DNA of 31,055 nt from Schoenoplectus triqueter (taxonomy: Eukaryota; Streptophyta; Magnoliopsida; Poales; Cyperaceae), in contig CAXKVV010000029.1 of assembly GCA_964058805.1 (NCBI GenBank), positions 1 to 31,055 on the forward strand, read 5' to 3'. Each line of letters starts with the position of its first letter. Within the stretch, counting starts at the first letter, position 1. This document shows, piece by piece, positions 1 to 10,349 of the stretch. The notes below the pieces were generated by a model. The model made no database searches, was not told the origin of the DNA, and worked only from the letters and a program-made list of their open reading frames with translations. A program made the position numbers and the translations under genes.

Positions 1-376
1 CTTCTTTATATAAAAGTCATGCACTGAGGTAGAATTTGTGGTTATAAATTATGGACAATGTTGGATAAATCTACAAATATAAATCAGTTATCTAAAAAGA
101 ACATTCATCTCACACCTAAAAATAAACAATCAAATTAAATATTTTTGACATAAACACAATCCTTTTAGTATTTCATTATGGATCAAGTCTAATAACATAT
201 TCAACATATTATTTGTGTAATTAAATCAATAACATTCGTCGCATGATATATGAAATAAGACCATTAACTTACATTATAAACCATCATATTAATTTTTATT
301 TGTAGATAATTTATGTTAGAGACATTTAGAGTTATCATTATCATAATATATGCATACAATATTTCACATTTCAAGT
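1..376. other. AT-rich intergenic DNA, nothing recognised
   Basis: Very AT-rich sequence with stops in all frames. I see no conserved coding motif, RNA gene, terminal repeat or tandem array here. Confidence 0.7.
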
Positions 377-636
377 CCAACTAAAAATGCATTCATCACA
401 TAATTACCTACTAGATCACGCTAACGGCAACATCATAGAAGTTATTAGGTCTTAAATTGTATGTCTTTTGTAATTAAATAATATTCAGCCAACAAGATGC
501 CTGAAAGTATAATTAAAAAATATTTGAAGAATAATCATCTAATTGGAAAAATATTAAATTAGATTCAAAATGATATTATTGTCTCTAAATGAGCAACGCA
601 ACATAAATATAAATTATATTTGCCTGGCTTTAATGA
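377..636. repeat. Dispersed duplication, copy A (SINE-free)
   Basis: This block is repeated at 931-1338. Shared landmarks in the same order are CATCACATAATT, the CTTAAATTGTATG tract, TAATTAAATAATATTCA, AAGTATAATTAAA, TTAAATTAGATTCAAAATG and GCAACGCAACATAAATA. Copy A is uninterrupted at 488-499 (GCCAACAAGATG), exactly where copy B carries a SINE, so it records the pre-insertion state. No coding potential is visible. The spacing between copies is about 550 bp. Confidence 0.85.
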
Positions 637-930
637 ATAGAATAAGCAGCAATATAAATTAATTTAAATGTATTTATTTTCTATAGATTTTATTTTTAAA
701 TTATTTATTTTTTTTATCAATTTTATAACTATGAATAGTTTTTCATTCCTCTTTAACTAATATAACTTCAATTTAACAAATAAGTTGAATAAAGGTTCAC
801 TTTATTCGGTTTTTGTTTTATTTTGTTTATATTTTTATAAATTTATTTTGATTCATAATTTCACAAGCCAAATATAACTTCAGATGTATGTATTTATTTC
901 TGTTTGAGCCGACCTACCGAATGCACATCC
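637..930. other. AT-rich spacer between duplicated blocks
   Basis: Poly-T and poly-A rich sequence with no open frame and no terminal repeats recognised. It separates the two copies of the duplicated block. Confidence 0.6.
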
Positions 931-1038
931 CTAGCTAAAATGCCATCACATAATTGACTACTAAATAATGCTAACAACGACATCATACAAAAGTTATTTG
1001 GTCTTAAATTGTATGACATTTGTAATTAAATAATATTC

Positions 1039-1051
1039 AACCAGCAAAATG
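1039..1051. repeat. SINE target-site duplication, left
   Basis: AACCAGCAAAATG, matching AACCAGCAAGATG at 1185-1197 with one difference and corresponding to the unique GCCAACAAGATG of the empty site. Confidence 0.8.
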
Positions 1052-1184
1052 TTGAGAATTAGTTTTTGGTCAAGTGACAAAGATAATGTTTTCTTTGTGA
1101 GAGGTCGCATGTTTAAAACCCGAATGGGGTCCTTTATGGATAATTAAAAGATGAGTAACTTAGACTCTCATTTTTACTAAAAAA
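1052..1184 (+). mobile_element. tRNA-derived SINE with poly-A tail
   Basis: A non-coding retroposon with an internal RNA polymerase III promoter. The A box at 1067-1077 (TGGTCAAGTGA) fits TRGYNNARNNG at 10 of 11 positions. The B box at 1110-1120 (TGTTTAAAACC) fits GGTTCRANNCC at 9 of 11, and the 32-nt spacing is normal for a tRNA-like promoter. The 3' end is a short A-run at about 1179-1186. It is bounded by near-identical 13-bp direct repeats at 1039-1051 and 1185-1197 (AACCAGCAAAATG and AACCAGCAAGATG). The paralogous block at 377-636 has the unoccupied site. Mobilisation would depend on a LINE supplied in trans; which partner is unknown. Confidence 0.85.
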
Positions 1185-1338
1185 AACCAGCAAGATGCAA
1201 AGTATAATTAAAGAATCATTGAAAAATAATCATTTGATTGAAAAAAAGATTAAATTAGATTCAAAATGGTACTGTTTCTAATATAATGTAATGGGCAACG
1301 CAACATAAATACAAATTATATTTGCTTGGCTTTTAACA

Positions 1339-1593
1339 GCATTTTTTCTTTTTGCAATTCGTCACTTTTTTTTAATTTATAGTGTTAAAAGAATATTGAT
1401 AAAATAGACTACAAATTAATTTATTAGTAGAACTATTAACTCAAATGTCAATAGTGTTTACACAATGACACATCTAAATACTAATTAAAAATACAGTTCA
1501 TGTGATGGAGACTGGAAGCATCTTTTGATACCTATATTTGGAGAGTGGAAGTGCCAGTGGTATGGAAATAGTGGTATGAAAATAGTGTGTGTG
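1339..1593. other. Spacer left of the RTE element
   Basis: AT-rich DNA becoming somewhat GC-richer after 1498. No family recognised. The last 14 bases (1580-1593) are the left target-site duplication of the RTE insertion. Confidence 0.6.
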
Positions 1594-1903
1594 GAGACAA
1601 ACTAGAGTTATGGAGATAAACTTTAGAATCGAAATGTTTTAGATTTAGTAGGACAAAAACTGAATATATGAGGTATCAGTTCAGCGGAGAAACTTAGATG
1701 ATGAAGATGTTAGTTTGGATGGACGAGTAGTACCCATGAATGACACATTTCGGTATTTGAGATCGATGTTGCAGAGGGAATGAGAGATCGATGAAGATGT
1801 GAGTCATAGAATAAGAGCTGGATGAGTAAAATAGAGACAAGCATCTGGTGTTCTTTGTGACAAGAAGGTCTCAAACAAACTAAAAGGCAAGTTCTACAGG
1901 ACG

Positions 1904-2242
1904 GTGATTAGACCCGCGATGTTGTATAACGCAGAATATTGGGCTACAAAAGGACAACACATCCAGAAGATGAGTGTAGCTGAAATGCGGATGTTGTGTT
2001 GGATATGTGGCCACACAAGGAAAGATCGAATCAGAAATGATGATATTAGGGGTAAACTTGGGGTAACACCAATTCAAGAGAAGCTAGTCCATCATTTGCG
2101 ATGGTTTGGTCATATCCAACGAAGGTCTCCTGAAGCATCAGTACGCAGCGATATTTTAAGTCATCCTGAAAATACAAGAAGAGGAAGAGGTCGACCGAGA
2201 CTGACATGGGAGGAAGCAATAAAAAGAGATTTGAAGGAATGA
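1904..2242 (+). pseudogene. RTE reverse transcriptase C-terminal fragment
   Basis: This 112-codon open stretch is the C-terminal tail of an RTE-clade LINE polyprotein. Diagnostic segments are MLYNAEYWATK near the start, SVAEMRMLCWICGHTRKDRI at about residues 25-44, the basic RWFGHIQRR motif and the RGRGRPRLTW segment near the end, in the order usual for plant RTE proteins. The start codon is not biological: recognisable coding sequence continues upstream to about 1594 through several frameshifts. The stop at 2240-2242 is a TGA that seems to replace a Trp codon, because 22 further in-frame codons with family-like sequence follow before the natural TGA at 2309-2311. It has no catalytic residues. 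The identification is firm; a function is excluded. Confidence 0.9.
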
Positions 2243-2740
2243 AATATACCCAAAGAGCTTACTTTGGATATGAGTACGTGGAATATAGCGATTCATGTAC
2301 CTGAACCATGATTTAGGAGTTAAAGTCTAATAGTAGAGTTATAGACTTCATATTCTTAGATTTTTTTAAGATTTTAGAATTTAGAATTTAGAAATAGATT
2401 TTAGAAATAGAGGTTTAGATAGGATTTTAGGATTTAGGATTTAGAATTAAGTTTTAAAATAGGATTTTAGGATTTAGAAATAAATTTTATAATAGAGATT
2501 TATTGTACTATTATTATTATTGTTATAATTGTTACTATTATTAGCATATTATCATTATCATCTTTATTTATATATTATTATTATTATTATTATTTTATTT
2601 ATTTATTTTCTTTTTCTTCTATCATATTCATTATTATCACTGATATTTGAGATCTTTGATCTTATGTTTTTTGATTGGATTTCATTTCTAGCCTACCATA
2701 ATTTATTTGGGATTAAAGGCTTTGTTGTTGTTGTTGTTGG
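2243..2740 (+). other. RTE tail codons, 3' UTR and (TTG)n end
   Basis: The first 66 bases read as the last codons of the RTE protein after a premature stop. The rest is untranslated and rich in near-repeats of TTTAGAATTTAG and TTTTAGGATTTAG (2355-2500), then ATT and TTA runs (2505-2610). It ends with the conserved RTE 3' terminus and six TTG units. An 86-codon open frame at 2529-2789 is a by-product of these T-rich repeats. Confidence 0.8.
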
Positions 2741-2754
2741 AAATAGTGTGTGTG

Positions 2755-3230
2755 AAAATTTGGACTTAATATTTTTGAATGCTAAATAATAATAATTATA
2801 ATAATAAATATAAAAAAATTATATCATTTTAAGAATTTAGTTTTACCTTAAATATTATTTTAAATGAGGAGAGAGAAATTATTTTATATAAATTTTTGAA
2901 TTGAAGAAGATGAAAATATTTAAACAAAATCAATGGTGGAAAAAGTGATGATGTGGCATGCTTAAAAAACTCAAGCATTGAAAGCTTAACTTTTTATGTA
3001 TTAAAAATTAGAATTGAAACTTTCAAGCACTAAAATTTGTTAAATTTCTTCTTATTTAATTTACTTCCGGTTTCGCCTTTAAGGCTTTAACAGAATTAGC
3101 GACATCTCACTCTCCTTTTCTCAATTGTGAGTTTCATATCTCTATTCAGGTTTTGGATCATAAAGGAAAAAAGAGAAAAAAAGTATAATCCAAATAAAGT
3201 CATTTTGTATATTTAGAATAATATAAGTAT
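2755..3230. other. AT-rich intergenic DNA
   Basis: No gene or RNA recognised. A slightly GC-richer patch lies at about 3060-3130. The last nine bases (3222-3230) are the left target duplication of the next MITE. Confidence 0.6.
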
Positions 3231-3621
3231 GGACGGGGATCAATAGACAATGGGTTATTTTGAAAATTTTGATAATGAACTTTAGAATAAATCTTAAAAA
3301 GTAGAAAAAAATTATAAGTATGTTCTTTTACTTATAGATTGATAGTAAATCAAATTTTATACAATTTTATTATCGTTTGATGCTCCATCAAAGATTGTTA
3401 AATTATAACCATTGTAAATTGTATAAAATTTTAATAGTCCTTGATGGAGTATCAAACGATAAGAAATTGTATAAAATTTGAATCAGTATTAATCTATAAG
3501 TAAAATAATATATATATATATATATATATATAAAGTTTTTATTATTTTTAAATTTTTTATATTTATTCTAGAGTCATTGTCAAAATTATCAAAATAATCC
3601 ATTGTCAAGTGATCCCCACCG
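3231..3621. mobile_element. Mutator-like foldback MITE (391 bp)
   Basis: A non-coding DNA transposon whose two halves are inverted copies of each other. The left end GGACGGGGATCAATAGACAA pairs with the complement of the right end, CGGTGGGGATCACTTGACAA, and pairing resumes through most of the arms, for example around 3375-3400 against 3445-3470. Perfect 9-bp direct repeats TATAAGTAT flank it at 3222-3230 and 3622-3630, the duplication length typical of Mutator-like elements. A (TA)n run at about 3508-3531 lies in the right arm. Having no transposase, it would have needed one in trans. Confidence 0.85.
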
Positions 3622-3712
3622 TATAAGTATTGTTCGGATGTTATAATTAAAAAAAAATGCTAACTCAACAAGTAGTCTGTTGGTGTTAGTTTTTAAGAGT
3701 GAGATCCCAATG

Positions 3713-3983
3713 AATTTTAAATAAATTCATAAAAAGATAAAAATGAAAAAGGTTTTGCAAATATATTCCTGAATATTGTGTTTTAAGTTTCATGTATTTT
3801 GAGTATCAATCCATATTTCATTAAAAACCATTAAAATTTATAACAATCTAAATTTAATGTTCTTTGATAAAATATTAAATAATACTAAAAATTGCATGAA
3901 ACTTATAATACAGTCAATATATAAGTATAATATGTTAGTAATTTTTTCATTTTAAAGATTTTTTGTGAATTTATTTAAAATTT
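3713..3983. mobile_element. Second foldback, MITE-like element
   Basis: Inverted arms: AATTTTAAATAAATTCAT at 3713-3730 pairs with the sequence at 3965-3983, and TAAGTTTCATGTATTTTGAG near 3784 pairs with the region near 3890-3905. Between them is a short loop around 3845. The outer ends and a target duplication are not clear, so boundaries are approximate and the superfamily is unassigned. Confidence 0.55.
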
Positions 3984-3989
3984 ATTTTC

Positions 3990-5160
3990 AAGGTTGTTAA
4001 AATAATTATTTATTTTTAAATAAAATTAATCATTTGAATTTTAGATTATTAAAATAGTGATAACAAAGAAATTATTTCAAAGAGAAAATTGTATTTATTA
4101 GAATTATATCCATATAACTATGTCCATTAGTGATATTCTTAGTCATCAAACATACTTCAAAAGGGTATAAACTTGCAATCTAGTTCAATTGATTGATCTT
4201 TTAATAATTTGCCAAATTTAATCGTACTTTTTATGTTGCTTTTCGGGTTTAAAGTTTAAAATGTTAGAGATTTTATGTATGGCCATGATTCTCTAGTGAA
4301 TTTCAAACATAAATTATGTTACTTTAATCCATGTTGTCGGTCTTCCAGAGAGACACAACCTCATTGATCATCAGACTTCTTTAGTCTTTCAGCGATCTTT
4401 CTCTAACCCGATGAAGTGATTGAGAGGACCGGCGTCGACGGTTTCTTCTCTTCTGGAACTTTGTTAAGAGAGAGATATGAATCTGTTGAGAAACGAAAGG
4501 GTGACAGAAAGTGAAGAAAATGAGAGTAGTTTCAAAACCAGCAGTATCCCTGTATATATATGGACGTCCATATAACTGAGTGCAGTTATATCTTAACGGA
4601 TCCAGATTCCCTCTTAACGGGTTCAGTGCTTAATCAGAAAGCTGTCTATAATTGTGTTCTCCAGGGATCAATAACATAATTATATTATTATCAGACTTTA
4701 TATAATTCAAACAATCACTAAATCATAAAATCATTAATACACATTCTACACATTAAAGTGTCAACTTCTTATGACATATAATAAACTCGATACAGAATTT
4801 GATCACTTTATTACGGATATAATTTGATGGTCCATTATATAATATATATTTATTACATATAAACTCATATATGTTATAATTAATAATAATTAATTCCAGT
4901 ATAAAATTCAAACTGTTCTGGAAGGAAGTATTACTTTTTTATTTCATCAGGTACTAGAAATATTAAAAGGTTCTCAAGGAAACAAAAATTAAAAGAAATA
5001 ATTATTATGTTATTAGTATTTTAACTTGTGTGGCCTTGTTAGTTGTTACGTATAACCAATCGTGAATTTGATGTAAACGTAGATGTATAGTAGCGTAGAG
5101 AACGGATCTATTAGTGCCAAAATTATATAGTAGGAACCACAAAGTTAATCATTCAATTTC
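3990..5160. other. Intergenic DNA with a GC-richer patch at 4330-4680
   Basis: Mostly AT-rich. The patch 4330-4680 is visibly less AT-rich, with TCTTCTCTTCTGG-type pyrimidine runs and two related TCTTAACGGATCC and CTCTTAACGGGTTC segments. No open frame or family motif was found, so it may be an eroded retrotransposon or gene-edge remnant, but this is not demonstrated. The remainder holds nothing recognisable. Confidence 0.5.
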
Positions 5161-5290
5161 ATTAAGAAAACCAATTTGACCATTAAACTCCAATATACAC
5201 TAAATAAGTCCTTAAACTTAAAAAAACTAATTTAGTCCATAAAAGTTTTTTAAAGAACTAATTTGAGTCTTGAACTTTTGTTTCTTTTAA
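5160..5290. repeat. Degenerate short repeats, AATTTRGTCC type
   Basis: Four related segments follow one another at roughly 30-bp spacing: CCAATTTGACCATTAAACTC, CTAAATAAGTCCTTAAACTT, CTAATTTAGTCCATAAAAG and CTAATTTGAGTCTTGAACTT. Non-coding; origin not assigned. Confidence 0.5.
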
Positions 5291-5713
5291 ATGAAGTTAG
5301 TTTTTCTTTTCAGAGTTGAAGAATTTATTGATATAGTTTAAAGTTTAAAAATCAATTTTATTGTTAAAGAATTTCACTTGCCAAAGATGAATTATCTCCG
5401 TTAATAAAATAAAAGTATACGGACACGATCGGATGCAATCAACTCCTGTTTACAAGTTCCAACTCTTAGATATGAATCGTCCGGTTACAATGAACGAATT
5501 GGCAACAAATTCTCCACTAGCCTTTCTCACCTTATCTCGGAGAGGAACATGACCAAATATCTGAAAATGGAATTAAATCTATTTCATTTATGACTGGTCC
5601 CATGAGGAATTGATTACTGATTTTTAAAATTATCTTTTCAGCCTTATAAATAAGTTATATGTAATTTTTTAAACCTTTTTACATTAATTTCTCATGCATT
5701 AATTCAACAAATT

Positions 5714-6130
5714 GTTTTTTTTATGAAAGTCCCGTAGGCTTGAATGTATTAAGAAATGTTGCAATTACATGGTTTCAGACTCAACTCTGACTTGCTGGTA
5801 CATTCTCCAGTACCCTAACTGAACTAGAAAAGAGAAATTAATTACATGAAAGGATGCATAACAGAAATCCTAGATAGTTCTGAGAGAGAGTGAAACATAA
5901 ACTCTAAAGCAGTAACTGGATTGAGAAAAAGGAAAAAGATTGACATTACAATAAAACTAGTAGGAATGAAATATATGTCCACAATTAGTTAGCAGTTAAG
6001 ACTGCACTGTTTCTAGTGCTGTTGTGTTGAGTTTTTTCAATCCACTTGAGCTGAGAAAGAGAGCTTTTAGGAAGGCCTTCGTTGTATTTGTACCAATACT
6101 GTTATATATAGCTGTTTAGATTGTATAGTG
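5714..6130 (-). mobile_element. Possible minus-strand retroposed segment with A-tail
   Basis: On the minus strand the segment starts near a TATA-like GCTATATATAAC (about 6105-6116) and ends at 5714-5723 in an A-run preceded by CCTACGGGACTTTCAT. The end resembles the 3' end of the LINE at 17.6 kb, which has CTACGGGTCATTACTC before its A-run. It is less AT-rich than its flanks. No open frame remains and no target duplication is obvious, so it could be a truncated LINE 3' end or another retrosequence. Confidence 0.35.
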
Positions 6131-6985
6131 CGTGTACCATTATACTATAATAGAACAAAAAAATTATTTATTGCAATGTTTGGTGCGAATTAACGCACAA
6201 TCGGATGTATATATAAGTCTCCAAGTCGAACGGCAGACAAATCACATGGCACTGATTACTGTGCTAAACTAAAAAAAAATTGAATTTTCTTGTTAAAAGG
6301 GAATTTACTTTTTATTTGAGAACTGTTTAATCTATTATGAGAAATATTGATTATTATTTGAAGAGAGAAATTCATTTTTAAGGGTGTACAATATGTAGAT
6401 TAATAAAATTTGTTCAAAATTGAACTAAATCTGGTTATATCGGGTAAAATAAAATTTTCATTTCAAACCATGAAAGATAAATAGTAAGTTAAACGATATG
6501 AACATAATTGAATATCAATGAACGGACACAAAGTAGGTAATTAATTTATTAATAATTGGCTTAAGTTAACTTACATTTATTGAACTTAGTATTAAAGATT
6601 AAATTATCAGAAATAACGTTCATAAGATAAATCAAACAAAAATATTTTATTATCAATATATAAAAAATAAAGCTCAACCTCTATTAGTTTCCACAACACC
6701 CGATTCCCATTAATATATAGTCGTATCCGAAAAAGTATAATGTCCCGAATAGATATATTAGTGTGTAATAAGTTTTGAATCTTTTTTTTTTTCAATTGAT
6801 CAGAGACTAGGATTCAACCCTTGACAGAGGGCCCCACTAAATAATTATAATAATTCTGTCATTGCTACTTGCTGTGGAAACTGGAAAGCTTGCTTCACAC
6901 TAGACCGGAATTGGCATTAGGTCCAATACTTTTGGACATTATCATCCATAATACGCAATATATTTGATATACTTATTGATTTTTA
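6131..6985. other. Intergenic DNA, nothing firm
   Basis: AT-rich. A minus-strand segment at about 6781-6835 ends in an A-run and contains GGGTTGAATCC, reminiscent of a B box, but no convincing A box or target duplication supports a SINE. The last eight bases (6978-6985) are the left target duplication of the hAT-like element. Confidence 0.5.
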
Positions 6986-8166
6986 TAGTGGTGTTAAAAT
7001 CTCACCCGAAATAAACAACTCACTCGTACCAGAATCTACTCAATTTGATTTTTTTTTCTTCAGAAAGTCAATCTAAGTTAAATCTGACCTAATCCGGCTT
7101 GAGAGGACTCAAAATCAGAGATAATTTAAAATTGGAGTGTATAAAATCCGACCTGATCGAAATAAGATGATTTAAAATCTGACCCAATGCAAATCCGAAC
7201 ATAACCCGATATGACCTAAAATCATATGACCAAAATTTAACCTAACCAAACCCGAATAATCCAAAATTCAAGACATCCCAAGATTAGACCTGAAACCCAA
7301 TCCATCTCGATTTTGAAAGATTTAAATATGATTGAACTATAATTATAATAAGGCATCTTATTTCAATCATTCCATAATATCCATTTGCACCGCATGTTGC
7401 TTGTAGTATAGATTTGATGTATGTGATTACTTTGAGATAATACCCTACAAATATCATATTTTTTTCTTTATAAATTCAACTCGTGCTTGTATCATTGTGT
7501 GAATTAAAAAAACGACTATCCTGGATATTTGTACAATAAATCATTTTTGGAGCTTGTAAATTTTGTTATCATTTGTTCGATAATTAGTATAATAATGTCT
7601 ATTAATTAAATATCTATTAATTAAAATTTATATCATAAGTTAAAATTATCATAAAAAAGACTAATATCTATTAATTAGAATTAGCTGAATTAACATATCT
7701 TTAATTTGCTAATAAATGAATGAAGTATGATTATCTAAAAGTGATCTGAAGAGGCTAAAATTAATTAATCATATTCATATTATTTAAAAAATCAAATTAA
7801 TCATAACATAATTGAAAATTTAGATCTGACATTGAAAAAGAAATTTCTTTTTCATTGTTAAAAAAAAAATTAAAGTCTAACGACCCAAAATCTGACCTGA
7901 TATGATCCAAAATAAATGTGACAAAAAAACCCAATCTGATCTGAAACAACCCGATATCAAATGATCTGAAACTCGACCTGACCCGAATCTGAATGATCTA
8001 AAATTCAAGATGATCTAAGTTCATAAGAATTCAAAATCCGATCTGAAATAATCTGAGACCGGAAAAACTGACAATATTTGAATCGAAATCCAACCCAACC
8101 CAACTTGTGACCAGACAATTTTTTTAGTCAAACTTACTCAATCCATCCACCCATTTGTCACATCTA
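6986..8166. mobile_element. hAT-like non-autonomous element (1.18 kb)
   Basis: The left terminus TAGTGGTGTTAAAATCTCAC and the complement of the right terminus, TAGATGTGACAAATGGGTGG, both resemble the TAGGGGTGTCAAAATGGG ends of plant hAT elements. The 8-bp flanks GATTTTTA (6978-6985) and CATTTTTA (8167-8174) agree at 7 of 8 positions, the length hAT transposases create. Inside, two blocks (about 7060-7330 and 7880-8110) consist of degenerate short repeats of the AAATCTGACCCGAAAT type in one orientation, around a unique AT-rich centre. There is no transposase frame. Confidence 0.65.
7060..8110. repeat. Degenerate AATCCGACCTGA-type repeats, two blocks
   Basis: Near-repeats such as AAATCCGACCTGATC, AAATCTGACCCAATG, AAATCTGACCTGATATGATC, CAATCTGATCTGAAAC and AAATCCGATCTGAAATAATC recur at about 10-30 bp spacing at 7060-7330 and 7880-8110, same strand. 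They lie subterminally in the hAT-like element and may be former transposase-binding or slippage-derived repeats. Confidence 0.6.
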
Positions 8167-8174
8167 CATTTTTA

Positions 8175-9936
8175 TATATGAGCAGTTCTTCTTTATTATT
8201 TAAAAAAATAAAGATAAAATATTTTAGAATATATGGTAAACAGTGTTTTTAACAATCGAACTCAACTACCGCGTTAATTAAAGTTCAAATTCTTATCCAA
8301 TGTAGTCCAATATACTTTTAATAATATATTCTTGTTGCTGCAACAAAACGTGAATCACAACTCTAGACTTTAACAAATGTTCTCGTCTTGCGATGAAATT
8401 TTGACAAAATAATAAGATGCTTATGGTCATGACAAAATTCCAATAATAGGATAAGAACATTTATAGTTTCAATTTGTTTTTTGCTAATCCTAAAAAATTA
8501 AGTCTCACCAATATATTTTCCTTTTTTATAAGAAAATTGTCTCCATTTCCCCATATCCACATACACAGTTCTAACTAAATGCAACGTTCACGAATTGCGA
8601 TTTAGAAAAAAAATGTTAAATAATAGAAATTAAATGTCGCGTCTGACCACTGCATTCAAGGTGTGGACCGAACGCTGCGTCTGACTGCAACAGACTGAAC
8701 ATTGTGTCTAGACACCACATTCAGCAAACAGTACTTAATAACTTTTTCAAATCTTAATTTGTAAACGTGGATGTGAGCCTGGATAAGTAGGGATCAGTCT
8801 TGTAAAAAATGATATGTTTTTGGCGGATAGACAGGGTATCGCTAAACGATTAATCTTATGCGACTGATTAAATAGATTTTTAAGGATGATTTAATATTAT
8901 ATATATATATATATATTTACATCTAACATATATTATTCATTTATAATATTATATTAATAACTATATTCATTGAATATTATAGTAAATGATTTAAAAGTCA
9001 TAATATTAATATGATATTTTATGGTTCATTATTTTAATACATCTAATACACTCAATACATATATTATTTACAACCAGACCAAAATGATATATATATGGTA
9101 CAAACTCCCTCTTCTTTCTATTTTATTATATTAATAATTAATTATACAAAAATATTCAAAATAAAAAATAATTAAAATAATTATAAATAATTCAACAATA
9201 TTTTTAGATATTTTGATTTATAAAGTTATGATGTTATGATTAGAGAAATAAAATTAAATAACTTAAATTTTTTATTTTTTTGAGACTTAGATGATCTAAT
9301 CATCCATCTTCTTTTTTAGTTTGATTTTAATAAGTAAAATGATGAAGGAGGAGATCATAGGTCTTAAAAAATAAATAAAGAGCACATAAATTGATTTGGA
9401 GAAGACAAATTATAATAGTAGTTATGTGATTTATTCGAGAAAAATGAGCTTAATGAGTTGTATAGTTATTTTAACAGAACACTATTAAATTTGATAACAA
9501 GTCGTTGATTTTTTTAAAAAAAATACTGTAGCATAATGATTAAAGGAAAAAATAGACGATTAAACAGAAAAATGATGATTAATTGAAAAAATCACCCTAT
9601 TAGTCGTTCGAGACCGTAAAGTACCCATTAGTTCTATTGTTCGTGATAGTTTACCCTCCGATTATGACTTTTCAGCTGAATAGTCGGCTAACTATTTAGT
9701 TTTCCACAACACTGATAGTGATAATTTTGTCAAACATTTCAAGAGGGATATATTAGTGATACTCAATTTTTGGGATAGGCAAAATAATTTTTCTTATCAT
9801 CTTGATTAGTGGATAATAATTTTGTCAAATATTTCAATAAGATTTATCTATTGTATATTGGTTATTTTAATATTTTTTTATTCTTTTCTAATGAAATTTT
9901 CTTCTCATCATCTTTTGTTTGATTTAATATATACAC
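8175..9936. other. Intergenic DNA with a small degenerate repeat
   Basis: No gene recognised. At about 8639-8735 three loose repeats start with GCGTCTGACCACTGCATTCA, GCGTCTGACTGCAACAGACT and GTGTCTAGACACCACATTCA. A (TA)n run lies near 8898-8914. The remainder is unstructured AT-rich DNA. Confidence 0.5.
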
Positions 9937-10345
9937 GAGATGTGTTATGGTGCTTTGCAAAGTAAAAAAAAACTCATATTGCTTTGGAGTGAGATTTAAT
10001 ATTCTGAGGTCTCAAATGGTCAATCTAAGTTGCTCAATAACTTTTTCATGTCAAAATCTTATAAGATATTAAATTTCATGATTATTTGAGTTTTTTTAGC
10101 TATTTTTAATTTATTTTTAAAATCAGCTCAATTTAACATAAGAAAATAGTCTATTTCATGGCTGATTTTAAAAATAATTTCAAAAATAGGTAGAAAACTT
10201 AAAAAATCATAAAATTTAATATCCCATAATATTTTGACATAAATAAATTATTGAGCAACTTAGATTGAACATTTAAGACCTCAAAATATTAAATCTCACC
10301 TCAAATTAATATGAATTTTTTGCCTTATGAAACACCATAACACAT

Positions 10346-10348
<3 letters not shown>
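9937..10348. mobile_element. Foldback MITE (412 bp)
   Basis: The terminal inverted repeat GAGATGTGTTATGGTG is perfect at both ends and extends imperfectly over about 100 bp per side. The matching sub-blocks are GTGAGATTTAATATTCTGAG with GTGAGATTTAATATTTTGAG and TCAATCTAAGTTGCTCAATA on both arms. Immediate flanks are TACAC at 9932-9936 and 10349-10353, a possible 5-bp target duplication, although the right copy merges into a CA microsatellite. The superfamily is not assigned, and there is no coding capacity. Confidence 0.8.

Positions 10349-10349
<1 letters not shown>

Larger units (their letters stand above)
931..1338. repeat. Dispersed duplication, copy B (interrupted by a SINE)
   Basis: Second copy of the block at 377-636, in the same orientation and with the same landmark order, but longer because a roughly 133-bp SINE plus one duplicated target copy sits inside it at 1039-1197. 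Divergence between copies is moderate, with scattered substitutions and small indels, so the duplication is not recent. Confidence 0.85.
1594..2740 (+). mobile_element. 5'-truncated RTE-type LINE
   Basis: A non-LTR retrotransposon that inserted with most of its 5' end missing. It starts within the C-terminal part of the reverse transcriptase region, continues through a 3' UTR of about 430 bp rich in TTTAGAATTTAG-like and (TTA)n tracts, and ends in TTTGGGATTAAAGGC followed by (TTG)6 at 2722-2739. That end is characteristic of plant RTE elements, which use a short simple repeat instead of poly-A. Perfect 14-bp target duplications AAATAGTGTGTGTG flank it at 1580-1593 and 2741-2754, fixing both ends. 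It is dead: no endonuclease and no polymerase core are present, and the remaining coding part is frameshifted. Confidence 0.9.

Noticed and set aside
2529..2789. 86-codon plus-strand open frame rich in Ile, Leu and Tyr
   Set aside because: It lies in the (TTA)n/T-rich 3' UTR of the RTE element and crosses its target duplication; the composition comes from simple repeats.
6607..6795. 62-codon minus-strand open frame
   Set aside because: Lys/Ile/Phe-rich product of AT-rich DNA starting in an A-run; no family motif.
6781..6880. Possible minus-strand SINE with GGGTTGAATCC and an A-run
   Set aside because: The B-box-like sequence lacks one base, no A box is found at the right spacing and there is no target duplication.
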